Positions 7,997 to 15,993 of a DNA stretch of 64,000 nt are shown here, in pieces. Numbering within the stretch: the first letter of the stretch is position 1; each line of letters starts with the position of its first letter. Under the pieces are notes generated by a model, which had not been told where the DNA came from, ran no database searches, and saw only the letters and a program-made list of their open reading frames with translations. The position numbers were made by a program, and so were the translations under genes. Source of the stretch: RYN-230 sp963718305 (GTDB lineage: Bacteria > Actinomycetota > Actinomycetes > Streptosporangiales > Streptosporangiaceae); the NCBI GenBank assembly GCA_963718305.1, contig CAVQZG010000024.1, forward strand, positions 186,001-250,000. The letters are read 5' to 3'.

Positions 7997-8493
7997 TCAT
8001 CGACGGGCCGGACACTGTCGTCGCCGGGGAGCAGGCCCGCTACCGCGTGCAGCCATCAGGCACCCGGAAGGTGATGTCCTGGGCCGCGGGCGGCGGGCCG
8101 CTGGCGCAGGCGCCTGACCCGAGCCATCCCGACGAGCTGCTCCTGGTCGCGGACCAGCCGGGCACCCTGATGCTCACGGTACGGGTCCGGGAGGGCATGA
8201 CGGAGACCCGGGGGATGAAGTCCATTACCGCCATCCCGGAGGTCACCGACCCCGTGCCGCCCTTCACGCTCCGGCTGTTCCTGCACGGCTGGGGACTGGT
8301 GGCCGTGGCCGTGCTGATCATCGGCTTCGCCGGGGCCCTCGACGCCCTGGGCAACCTGGCCTCCTCTGAATTCATCGCGCTGGTCGCCCCGCTGGCCGCC
8401 CTGCTCGCCGTGGCCCTCATCACCCGCGGGACCGGCGAGGCCAGCAGCAGCCGTCCGGCGGCCGGCCAGGACCACGCCCGGCCCCGGCCCTGA
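7993..8493 (+). CDS. Membrane protein with an N-terminal beta-rich domain
   Basis: 166 residues from a GTG. Residues 1-85 look like a small Ig-like/PKD-type beta domain (GPDTVVAGEQARYRVQPSGT, then LLLVADQPGTLMLTVRVREG). Two membrane segments follow at about 97-118 (GWGLVAVAVLIIGFAGAL) and 127-147 (FIALVAPLAALLAVALI). There is no signal peptide. It is the second or third gene of a small rightward operon with the 76-residue membrane protein. Start uncertain because no ribosome binding site is visible. Function unknown. Confidence 0.6.
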   Translation: MIIDGPDTVVAGEQARYRVQPSGTRKVMSWAAGGGPLAQAPDPSHPDELLLVADQPGTLMLTVRVREGMTETRGMKSITAIPEVTDPVPPFTLRLFLHGWGLVAVAVLIIGFAGALDALGNLASSEFIALVAPLAALLAVALITRGTGEASSSRPAAGQDHARPRP

Positions 8494-8568
8494 CCCTCCC
8501 CTCGTGTCCCGGGCAGCGGGGCCGGGTAGATAGCCGGTCAGCGTCCTCCGCAGGCACCCGGGGGGTTC

Positions 8569-9540
8569 ATGCCGGAATCAGAGGTCAGCGACGGATTTCC
8601 CCGGCGGATACCGCCGATGCTGGCGGTGCCCGCGACGGAGATCCCGGAGCCGGAGTCAGCCTGGGCGGCGGAGTTCAAGTGGGACGGCGTGCGCGCGGTG
8701 GCCTACGTGTCCGGGGGGAGGCTGCGGCTGCTGTCCCGCAGTGGCCGGGACATGACCCCGGCCTACCCGGAACTGGCGGGCCTGGCCCGCCAGGCCGGGG
8801 CCAGGGAGATGGTCCTGGACGGGGAGATCGCCGCGTTCACCGGGGGCCGCCCGAGTTTCGCGGCCCTGCAGCGGCGGATGCATGTCACGGCGCCCGCCCC
8901 GCGCCTGCTGGCTGCCGTCCCGGTGACCTACCTGGTCTTCGACATCATGGACCTGGAGGGGACGCCCCTGATCCGGGAGCCCTATGCGCAGCGCCGGGCC
9001 ATCCTCGACGCGCAGCGGCTGGCCAGCGAGCAGGTGCACGTGCCGCCCTCGTTTCCCGGCGGAGGCAGGGCCGTGCTCGCGGTGAGCATCCGCGACGGCC
9101 TGGAGGGCGTCGTGGTCAAGCGCCTGGACTCCCCTTACCGCCCAGGACGCCGTTCGGCCGAGTGGCTGAAGATCAAGCACCGGCGGATCCTGGACGTGGT
9201 CGTGGGCGGCATCAGCCCGGGGCGCGGGCACCGGTCCGGGCGGATCGGCTCGCTGCTCGTCGGTGTCGCCGGGCCGGAGGGCCTGACCTACGCCGGCCGG
9301 GTCGGCACCGGCTTCGCCCAGCCTGAACTGGCGCGGCTGGAACAGCTGCTCGTGCCGCTGCGGCGGGACAGCCCGCCCTTCGCCGGGCCGGTGCCACCGG
9401 CCCAGGCCCGCGACGTGACCTGGGTCGAGCCCCGGCTCGTGATCGAGGTCAGCTACGCCGAGCTGACCCCTGAGGGGATGCTCCGCGCGGCCTCCTACCA
9501 GGGGGTCAAGGCCAGCGGTGGCGCCGGAACGTTATGCCTC
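8569..9540 (+). CDS. ATP-dependent DNA ligase, LigD ligase-domain type (no stop codon at the expected end)
   Basis: The conserved protein occupies about residues 1-320. The nucleotidyltransferase domain has the AMP-binding Lys in EFKWDGVRA (near residue 36), LDGEIAAF, FDIMDLEG, EGVVVKR and WLKIK. An OB-fold domain follows, ending EVSYAELTPEGMLRAASYQG. Such stand-alone ligases (310-350 residues, LigC/LigD-like) seal nicks in end-joining repair; no Ku or polymerase gene is adjacent. No stop follows: the frame stays open to 11244, running antisense through an opposite-strand permease gene. I therefore end the feature at the last conserved part. A frameshift or loss of the original C-terminus is likely. 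Start ATG is at 8569. Confidence 0.8.
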
Positions 9541-9760
9541 AGCGGCCCGGTGGCCCGAACACGTCCGTGCCGCCTTCCTCCGGGCCGAGCTCATCGGTAC
9601 CACCCTCCTCGGGACCGAGGACATCAGTGCCGCCCTCCTCGGGGCCGAGGACATCGGTGCCCCCCGGTTCGGCACCAAGCTCGTCGGTGCCGCCGGTCTC
9701 GGAGCCGAGCACACCTTCATCCGGCTGGGGCTCGTTCGGGGGCCTGGAATCGGTTCCCAT
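9539..9760 (-). CDS. Small acidic repeat protein
   Basis: 73 residues. The ATG at 9760 has an excellent ribosome binding site (GGAGGAGGG, 6 nt before). After a Pro-rich start (MGTDSRPPNEPQPDEG) the protein is five copies of a ten-residue unit, GGTDELGPEE/GGTDVLGPEE. It is strongly acidic with no Lys, no Cys and no hydrophobic segment, so it is probably disordered. It lies downstream of the FtsX-type permease on the same strand (gap 124 bp) and meets the DNA ligase tail head-on. No family recognised. It could be a metal- or protein-binding tail-like peptide. Confidence 0.55.
   Translation of the reverse strand: MGTDSRPPNEPQPDEGVLGSETGGTDELGAEPGGTDVLGPEEGGTDVLGPEEGGTDELGPEEGGTDVFGPPGR
9560..9709. 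repeat. Five imperfect 30-bp tandem repeats
   Basis: Units start at 9560, 9590, 9620, 9650 and 9680. Each ends in a form of CTCGGGGCCGAG (or its variant). The period is a multiple of three, so every frame on both strands gives a repeat. The minus-strand frame has the ribosome binding site and a stop right after the array, so it is the likely coding one. Confidence 0.85.
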
Positions 9761-9884
9761 GTCAACCCTCCTCCACGGTTGCTTGCTCCCGATCCTGCCC
9801 GGCACCGGGAGAAAAGACACGGCCCGGCCGACAGCGGTCGGAGGAAGTTCCGGGGGCCGGGATCCTCCGGGCCGGTCCCGGTGG

Positions 9885-12287
9885 CTACTCGGTCCTGAGC
9901 ACCACGGCGGGCCGGGTCCGCGCCGCGGTCCGCGCGGGGATAGCCGCGACCGCGTTGGCCAGCAGGAGGACCGCCGGGACGGCCAGCAGCAGCTCCGGGG
10001 AGAGCACGGCCACCGGCTGGATCGCGAACCCCTGGGCCAGCAGGGTCCACGCCCAGCGCCCGGCGGCCACGCCGAGCGGCAGCCCCACCAGCAGGCCCGT
10101 CCCGGCGATGGCGGTGGCCTGCCAGGCCACGCTGGCGCGCACCTGCCGGCCCACGAAGCCGACCGCCTTCAGGATGGCCAGGTCCCGGCGGCGGCGGCGG
10201 ACCGACGTGACCAGCGTCTGGGCGATCGTGCCTACGGCCAGCAGCGTGAGCACGAAGGCCAGCACCAGCGGCAGGCCGTTGACCCCCTTGACTTCCCGGA
10301 CCTCCGGCGGGGGCACCGCGGGGAGCACCACCCCGGGGAACTCCTGCTTCAGGCGGGCGATCGCCGCCGGGTCACCGGGGTGCCGCAGCCGGACGAGGTA
10401 CACGTTGACCGGGAGGGGGGTCCGGCTCAGCACGCGCGCCCCGGCCAGCGTCATGACCCCGCCGGACCCCAGCTTCACCTGCTCGTTGGTGATCTCCGGG
10501 GACAGCACGACCTGCCCGGTGATGCGGAGCGGGACCACTCCCCGGGTGGTCGCGGCGCTGACCAGCCCGCCGACGCTCCGGTGCAGCGCGCGGAGTTCCC
10601 CGCCACTGAGGGCGATCTCCCGGGGCCCTTGCGGCAGCCGGCCGGCCAGGAGCGGCGGCGCGACGTGGCCGCGCAGCGTCTGGAGGCCGACGACCGGCAC
10701 GTCCTGGCCGCCTATGATCCCGTCCCCCAGGGCCGTGGCGGTGAAGCCCGCCAGGCTGGCATCCGCGCGCAGCCTCGGGATGGTCTGCGCGGAGGTGTCA
10801 CCCGAATGCGGGTTCCCCACGGCCACATCCCAGTTCCAGCCGGCCAGCCGGGGGTCGCCAATGACGTGGGCCAGGCTGGCCCCGAACACCAGCGCGGCGA
10901 TGACCGCAGCCAACGCCAGGGCGGTGCCCAGGACCGCCGAGCGGACCGGGACCGGGGAGCGATCGCTGCCCGGCTCGAACGCGAGGCGGACGCCGGTCAC
11001 GACGGGGGACGGGAAGCCCCGGCGGGCCAGCCAGCGCGCCAGGCGCGAGCCCCGGCCCTGGCTACCCGCCGCGGGGTCCGCCTGCCGCCAGGCCGCCCGC
11101 TGGGCGGCCAGCGCGGCCCGCGCGGTCAGCAGGAGCGTAAGCAGGACCGCCCCGCCCAGCAGGATCGAGGTGTCGAACGAGAACCCGGGCGAGATCTCGG
11201 CCCGCCGGGCCAGGCCCACCGGCGTGAATACCGACAGCGCGTAGGCGGCCGGGATGGCCAGGACCATCCCGGCCGCCGCGACCAGCGCCCCGGGCGCCAG
11301 CGCGACGGCGATCAGCTGCCCCCGGCTGGATCCGAGCGCCCGGAGCACGGGGAAGTCGTCCGAGGCGATGTGGGCCAGCCGGGCGACGCTCTGCCCCACG
11401 ATGACCAGCATCGCCAGGGCCACGATGATCCCGAACAGGAGCAGCGCCAGGGCCTGCAGTCCCGTGCCGCGCTGGACGGCGGCCGCGGCGATAGCGTCGT
11501 CGCTGCCCAGCTCGAACTGGGCCCGGCCCCCGGTCAGGCGGTTCACCTCGGCCTTGAAGGCGGGCAGGCCAGCCAGGCCGCGGCGCAGGTGAAAGGAGAG
11601 CCCGGCCATATTGCCGACGGATCCGCCGAAACGGTGGTAGAACGCGGCGGTCAGGAAGAGCGAGCCGGTGCCAGCGAAGGTGACGTCGGAGGGTGCCCCG
11701 GAATTTGCCAGGTCCGAGGGCGTCCGGATGATCGTGACCACGCGCACGTCGGGCAGGGTGACGGTCGGGTGCACCGCCTGGTTGTTGAGCACCGCCATCA
11801 CCTGGCTGGGCCGGAACCCCCGGAGCTGGATCACCGAGCCGACGTGCGCGCCCAGGACCCGCGCGGCGGCCTCGTTGATCATGACCTCGTCGGCCCGGGC
11901 CGGGTTGGGCCGCCGGCCGGCCACGACGATCGCCCGGGACTGTGGCGGGGTGTCGATCAGGGCCCACGTCGTCACCTGGCCAGGCCGGGCGGCCGCCGGG
12001 TGGCCGGCCGGGGACGCGGCCATCAGCATGAACGCGCCCCGCTCGCTGTAGGCGAGGCCGGGCAGCCGCCGGAGCCGGCCCAGGGTCGCGAACGGGACCC
12101 CGGCCACCTGTCCCTCGGTCGGGCCGGACCAGGCCAGGAACCGCGGCACGGCGGTATCGGTCCGGCGCGCGCCTGCGAGCGACACCAGGACCAGGGACCC
12201 CATCAGGCCGGTGATGAGCGCCAGCACGAGCGGGCTGCGCCAGTCCTGCCGCAGCCCGGCCCGAACGCGCAGCCATACCGCCCGCAT
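9885..12287 (-). CDS. FtsX/MacB-type ABC transporter permease, large two-module form
   Basis: 800 residues from the ATG at 12287 (RBS-like GGGAGC); an in-frame GTG at 12311 is the alternative start. A first membrane helix lies near 18-38 (PLVLALITGLMGSLVLVSL). Large extracytoplasmic regions follow. There are three-helix FtsX modules near 280-395 and 690-790, plus a helix at about 450, ending with RTAARTRPAVVLRTE. Cytoplasmic coupling-type segments (RRRRRDLAILKAVGF) match the FtsX family. Members work with a LolD-like ATPase to extrude lipids, peptides or lipoproteins, or to transmit signals. No ATPase gene is adjacent, so the partner must lie elsewhere. Confidence 0.88.
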   Translation of the reverse strand: MRAVWLRVRAGLRQDWRSPLVLALITGLMGSLVLVSLAGARRTDTAVPRFLAWSGPTEGQVAGVPFATLGRLRRLPGLAYSERGAFMLMAASPAGHPAAARPGQVTTWALIDTPPQSRAIVVAGRRPNPARADEVMINEAAARVLGAHVGSVIQLRGFRPSQVMAVLNNQAVHPTVTLPDVRVVTIIRTPSDLANSGAPSDVTFAGTGSLFLTAAFYHRFGGSVGNMAGLSFHLRRGLAGLPAFKAEVNRLTGGRAQFELGSDDAIAAAAVQRGTGLQALALLLFGIIVALAMLVIVGQSVARLAHIASDDFPVLRALGSSRGQLIAVALAPGALVAAAGMVLAIPAAYALSVFTPVGLARRAEISPGFSFDTSILLGGAVLLTLLLTARAALAAQRAAWRQADPAAGSQGRGSRLARWLARRGFPSPVVTGVRLAFEPGSDRSPVPVRSAVLGTALALAAVIAALVFGASLAHVIGDPRLAGWNWDVAVGNPHSGDTSAQTIPRLRADASLAGFTATALGDGIIGGQDVPVVGLQTLRGHVAPPLLAGRLPQGPREIALSGGELRALHRSVGGLVSAATTRGVVPLRITGQVVLSPEITNEQVKLGSGGVMTLAGARVLSRTPLPVNVYLVRLRHPGDPAAIARLKQEFPGVVLPAVPPPEVREVKGVNGLPLVLAFVLTLLAVGTIAQTLVTSVRRRRRDLAILKAVGFVGRQVRASVAWQATAIAGTGLLVGLPLGVAAGRWAWTLLAQGFAIQPVAVLSPELLLAVPAVLLLANAVAAIPARTAARTRPAVVLRTE

Positions 12288-12410
12288 CCTGCTCCCGCCC
12301 CTAATGTGCACCGGATCCCAGGTGCGATTGTGCCTCAGACCGGCGCCGGGGGCGCGGTGGCTAGCACGAGACTTCCCTGGGAGCCACCCCCACCGTACGC
12401 GGGCCAGAGG

Positions 12411-13574
12411 TCAGCGAGACTGTGCGGCGGCGAGCAGTTCGCGGGCGATGATGAGCTTCTGGATCTCGCTGGTCCCCTCGTACAGCCGGTACAGCCGTGA
12501 GTCGCGGTACAGCCGCTCCACCACGGTCGAGCTCATGTAGCCGAGGCCGCCGTGGACCTGCACCCCCCGGTCGGCGACCCGGGAGACCATCTCGCTGCAG
12601 TACAGCTTGGCCGCGGACGGCCCGGCGGCCACGTTCCGCCCGGCGTCGTAGTCGTCCGCGGTGCTCAGCACCAGGGACCGGCCCGCCTCGATCTCGGCGT
12701 AGGAGTCGGCCAGCATCGCCTGGACCAGCTGGTAGCTGCCGATGAGCTGGCCGCCCTGCTTGCTGGTCGCGGCGTGGGCGACCGACTCGTCCAGGATCCG
12801 CTGCGCGGTGCCGACGCACACCGCCGCGATGTGCAGCCGGCCGCGGGCCAGGACGGTCATCGCGCTCCGGTAGCCCCGGCCTTCCTCGCCGATCAGGCGG
12901 TCCGCCGGCACCCGGACATCCTCGAAGATCACCTCGGCGGTCCACGCGCCGCGCTGGCCCATCTTGTGGTCGCGCGGCCCGACGGTCAGCCCCGGGCTGG
13001 CCGCGTCGACCGCGAACACGGAGATCCCGCGGCCGGCCCCGGCGTCGGGATCGGTCCGGGCGAACACGACGAACAGGCCGGCCAGCGGGGCGTTGGTGAT
13101 GAACCGCTTGGTGCCCGAGAGCACCCAGTCGCCCCCCTGCGGGCCGCTGCCCTCCCGCCGGGCCGACGTGCGCAGCCCGGCCGGGCTGGACCCGGCCTCG
13201 GACTCGGTGAGCGCGAACGAGGCAACCAGGTCCCCGGCCGCCAGGCCCGGCAGGAACGCCTTCTTCTGCGCGTCCGACCCGAACTTGGCGATGACCTGCC
13301 CGGCGATGCCGTTGTTCGTGCCGAACATGGACCGGAACGCCGGGGTGGCATAGCCGAACTCGAAGGCCAGGCGCACGTCCTGGGCCATGCTGACCCCCGA
13401 CCCGCCGAACTCGTCGGGCAGCGCGTAGCCGAACAGCCCGAGGTCCGCGGCAGCCGCGCGCAGGTCCGCGGGAATCGCGTCGGACTCCTCGATCTCGTCC
13501 TCGCGGGGCAGCACCTTCTCCCGCACGAACCGCCGCACCGCGTCGCGGACCTCACCGAACGTCGCCTCGTCCAT
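12411..13574 (-). CDS. Acyl-CoA dehydrogenase
   Basis: 387 residues from the ATG at 13574, which has GGAGAGG 6 nt upstream; the frame is open further upstream. The FAD flavoprotein signature is complete: N-terminal helical domain, FALTESEAGSS, WVLSGTKRFITNA in the middle beta domain, and the C-terminal helical domain with RDSRLYRLYEGTSEIQKLIIAREL. The Glu in YEGTSE is the expected catalytic base. It oxidises an acyl-CoA to the trans-2-enoyl-CoA, passing electrons to ETF. Chain length or branching preference cannot be told. It follows the catalase gene on the same strand but is separated from it by a terminator-like hairpin. Confidence 0.93.
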   Translation of the reverse strand: MDEATFGEVRDAVRRFVREKVLPREDEIEESDAIPADLRAAAADLGLFGYALPDEFGGSGVSMAQDVRLAFEFGYATPAFRSMFGTNNGIAGQVIAKFGSDAQKKAFLPGLAAGDLVASFALTESEAGSSPAGLRTSARREGSGPQGGDWVLSGTKRFITNAPLAGLFVVFARTDPDAGAGRGISVFAVDAASPGLTVGPRDHKMGQRGAWTAEVIFEDVRVPADRLIGEEGRGYRSAMTVLARGRLHIAAVCVGTAQRILDESVAHAATSKQGGQLIGSYQLVQAMLADSYAEIEAGRSLVLSTADDYDAGRNVAAGPSAAKLYCSEMVSRVADRGVQVHGGLGYMSSTVVERLYRDSRLYRLYEGTSEIQKLIIARELLAAAQSR

Positions 13575-13664
13575 GGCCACCTCTCCTCGCACTCCCCCGC
13601 CTCGATGCTCGCACCAGAGTTTCCCTAACGAAACCCGGAGGCCCAGGTCCCGCCACGCAAAACG

Positions 13665-13723
13665 AGACCCCTGACCGGGGGCGGCCAGCCTCATGGCTGG
13701 CCGGCCAGCCAGGGGCCCCGTCT
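13665..13723 (-). terminator. Hairpin between the catalase and acyl-CoA dehydrogenase genes
   Basis: The core is a perfect 8-bp stem with a 4-base loop, GGCCAGCC-TCAT-GGCTGGCC (13683-13702). An outer interrupted stem pairs CCCCTG (13669-13673 region) with CAGGGG (13710-13715) and AGAC with GTCT. There is no strong U-tract, which is common in high-GC actinomycetes. It lies just after a TGA at 13758 that closes the catalase frame when its amber codon is passed. Confidence 0.6.
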
Positions 13724-13829
13724 GCTGCGGCGCCTGGACCCTGGGGGCCGCGGGAGCTCAGGCCTTGGCCTGCATGCTCCCCCGGGCCGGGTTAGCCTGC
13801 TCGGCGGCCTTGGGGTCCTTCTCGCCCGC

Positions 13830-15284
13830 CTAGGCGCGGACGCCAGCCTCGATCCTGCTGCCGAGGTCCTTGTCCACGTTGCTCCAGTACTCGAAGGCGC
13901 GCTGCAGGACCGGCTCGGTCACCCCGTCGAGCAGGTGGCCGACGATGTTGGTGACCAGCCGCTCCCGGGCCGCGTCGTCGAGCACCTCGCGGACCATGGT
14001 GCCCGCCTGGCCGAAGTCGTCGTCCTCCTCGCGCGGGACGTACGCGGAGCGCATGATGTCCCCGTCCGCGTACCAGCTGGCCGGCTGGTAACGCTCGGAG
14101 TCGGCCTGCGGTCCGCCCTTGGAGTTCGGCGCGTAGACCGGGTCGGAGACGTTGACCACGCGCATGGCCCCGTCCTTGCTGTAGCTGTGCACCGGTGCGT
14201 GAGGTGAGTTGACCGGGATCTGCTTGTAGTTCACGCCGAGCCGGGCGCGGTGCGCGTCGGCGTAGGAGAACCCGCGGGCCAGCAGCATCTTGTCCGGGCT
14301 GAGCGCGATGCCGGGCACCAGGTTGTTCGGCTCGAACGCGGCCTGCTCGATCTCGGTGTGATAGTCGGTCGGGTTCCGGTCGAGGGTCAGCCGGCCGACC
14401 TCGATCAGCGGGTAGTCGCTGTGCGGCCACACCTTGGTCAGGTCGAACGGGTTGAACCGGTAGGTCTTGGCCTCCTCGAACGGCATGATCTGCATCCTCA
14501 GCGTCCAGCTCGGGTACTCCCCGCGCTCGATGTGGTCGTACAGGTCACGCTGGTGGTAGTCGGTGTCCGCGGACGCCATCTGGTCGCCCTCGTCCTGGGT
14601 GAAGAACTCGATGCCCTGGTCGGTCTTGAAGTGGTACTTGACCCAGAACCTCTCGCCCGCGGCATTGATCCACATGTAGGTGTGCGAGCTGTACCCGTTC
14701 ATGTGCCGCCAGGTGCGCGGGATGCCACGGTCACCCATCAGCCAGGTGACCTGGTGCGCCGACTCCGGGGACAGGGTCCAGAAGTCCCACTGCATGTCGT
14801 GGTCACGCAGGTTGTTGTCCGCTCGGCGCTTCTGCGAGCGGATGAAGTGCTGGAACTTCATCGGGTCCCGCACGAAGAAGACCGGGGTGTTGTTGCCGAC
14901 CATGTCGTAGTTGCCCTGCGACGTGTAGAACTTCAGCGAGAAGCCCCGGGGGTCGCGCCAGGTGTCGGGGCTGCCCCGCTCGCCCGCCACGGTGGAGAAC
15001 CGGATCAGCGTGTCCGTCCGGGTGCCGGGCTGGAACACCGCAGCCTTGGTGTAGGCGCTGACGTCGCTGGTCACCTCGAAGTGGCCGAACGCCCCGCCGC
15101 CCTTGGCGTGCGGCTGCCGCTCCGGGATCCGCTCCCGGTTGAAGTTCGCCATCTGCTCGATCAGGTAATGATCTTGCAGCAGGATGGGGCCTTCCGGGCC
15201 GACCGTCAGCGAGAACTCATCGCTCTCGACCGGGATACCGGCGTCGTTCGTCGTAGCTGTCGGGTGGTGGTCAGTCACTGCCAT
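13830..15284 (-). CDS. Catalase, monofunctional heme type
   Basis: 484 residues. Catalytic His59 is in ERQPHAKGGGAFGHF and an Asn follows in NNTPVFFVRDP. The proximal heme Tyr is in RGFSYADAHRARLG. It splits hydrogen peroxide into water and oxygen in the cytoplasm. The ATG at 15284 lies inside the end of the upstream fur-type gene (ATGGCAGTGA), a 10-nt overlap that implies coupled translation. The gene ends at a TAG (13830-13832), but the frame continues for 23 sense codons to a TGA at 13758 with near-perfect GC at third positions. The annotated end may therefore be a premature stop or a readthrough site. Confidence 0.95.
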   Translation of the reverse strand: MAVTDHHPTATTNDAGIPVESDEFSLTVGPEGPILLQDHYLIEQMANFNRERIPERQPHAKGGGAFGHFEVTSDVSAYTKAAVFQPGTRTDTLIRFSTVAGERGSPDTWRDPRGFSLKFYTSQGNYDMVGNNTPVFFVRDPMKFQHFIRSQKRRADNNLRDHDMQWDFWTLSPESAHQVTWLMGDRGIPRTWRHMNGYSSHTYMWINAAGERFWVKYHFKTDQGIEFFTQDEGDQMASADTDYHQRDLYDHIERGEYPSWTLRMQIMPFEEAKTYRFNPFDLTKVWPHSDYPLIEVGRLTLDRNPTDYHTEIEQAAFEPNNLVPGIALSPDKMLLARGFSYADAHRARLGVNYKQIPVNSPHAPVHSYSKDGAMRVVNVSDPVYAPNSKGGPQADSERYQPASWYADGDIMRSAYVPREEDDDFGQAGTMVREVLDDAARERLVTNIVGHLLDGVTEPVLQRAFEYWSNVDKDLGSRIEAGVRA

Positions 15285-15757
15285 ACCTCCTCGTCACGCT
15301 GTACTCCGTCAGCGGTGCCTTGAGCTGCCTTGCAGACCGGGCACAGGCCCCAGAACACCACTTCTGCCTCGTCCACCACGAAGCCCAGGTCCTCGGCCGC
15401 GGCCAGGCAGGGCTGGGCTCCGATGACGCAATCGACATCCTCGGTGCGGCCGCACCGGCGGCACACCAGGTGGTGATGGTTGTCGCCGACGCGGCGCTCG
15501 AAGCGGGCCGGATGCCCCGCCGGCTCGATCCGCCGCAGCAGTCCCGCGGCGGCACACGCCGCCAGCATGTCGTAGACCGCCTGGGTCGACACCGCGCCGA
15601 ACCGTTCCCGCACGCCCGCCGCGATCGCGTCCACGGTGGTGTGCGGATGGCCGGCCAGCCAGGTGAGCATGGCCAGCCGCGGCATCGTGACCCGCAGCCC
15701 GGCCGCGCGCAGGGCCCCGGACATCTCTCCGTCCGGGTCGATCGCTGCCAGAACCAT
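15275..15757 (-). CDS. Fur-family regulator (FurA/CatR/PerR-like)
   Basis: 160 residues. The N-terminal winged helix (LRVTMPRLAMLTWLAGHPHTTVDAIAAGV) is followed by the hinge GHPARFERR. The metal-binding part has DNHHHLVCRRCG around residues 92-103, then GLCPVC near 138. The two CxxC pairs suit a structural zinc and the His cluster a regulatory metal. Overlapping catalase genes in this order are typical of Streptomyces catR-catA and mycobacterial furA-katG. This supports peroxide-responsive repression of both genes, with the promoter before 15757. A TTGACT at about 15790-15795 on the minus strand is a possible -35 element. Confidence 0.92.
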   Translation of the reverse strand: MVLAAIDPDGEMSGALRAAGLRVTMPRLAMLTWLAGHPHTTVDAIAAGVRERFGAVSTQAVYDMLAACAAAGLLRRIEPAGHPARFERRVGDNHHHLVCRRCGRTEDVDCVIGAQPCLAAAEDLGFVVDEAEVVFWGLCPVCKAAQGTADGVQRDEEVWQ

Positions 15758-15947
15758 GACTGTCCTTACCCTGGCGTTCTAACTGGAATCAGTCAAGTTT
15801 CTTAGGAGATCATCTCCAGGGGAGGCCGGCCCCCATCCTGGCCCGCGGCCTGGTGGATACGGCCGCGGTGATTCCCCTGCCCGCAGGACCGCGGCCCAAC
15901 CGGCCCGAGGCGCCCGTTTGCCATCTCCACTCGCGCGACCTACAGTA

Positions 15948-15970
15948 GCGATATATCGGGATCGTATCGC
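15948..15970. promoter_or_regulatory. Palindromic operator upstream of the padR-like gene
   Basis: GCGATA (15948-15953) and TATCGC (15965-15970) are perfect inverted arms 11 bp apart. The left arm is nested in a perfect 10-bp palindrome, CGATATATCG (15949-15958). This lies 24-46 bp before the ATG at 15994 and resembles sites bound by PadR-type autorepressors. Confidence 0.55.
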
Positions 15971-15993
15971 GAGTGAATCACTTGGAGGCCCGG

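Noticed and set aside
9560..9709. Possible CRISPR array
   Set aside because: The 30-bp units are directly adjacent, with no spacers, and keep a coding period. They are tandem repeats in a gene.
9518..9898. Pentapeptide-repeat protein on the plus strand across the repeat array
   Set aside because: The pentapeptide-like pattern in this frame follows from the 30-bp period. No ribosome binding site precedes it, whereas the minus-strand frame has a strong one.
8569..11244. An 891-residue open frame starting with the DNA ligase
   Set aside because: Only about the first 320 residues resemble a ligase. The rest is antisense to the FtsX-type permease and has low-complexity, Arg/Ser/Pro-rich composition typical of a shadow frame.
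9534..12500. A 988-residue plus-strand open frame
   Set aside because: It is antisense to the whole permease gene, which has clear membrane helices and family motifs. The translation is Gly/Arg/Gln-rich without recognisable domains.
12552..13628. A 358-residue plus-strand open frame
   Set aside because: It is antisense to the acyl-CoA dehydrogenase, which has full family signatures on the other strand.
13930..15323. Plus-strand frames across the catalase region
   Set aside because: They are shadows of the catalase gene, which is unambiguous on the minus strand.
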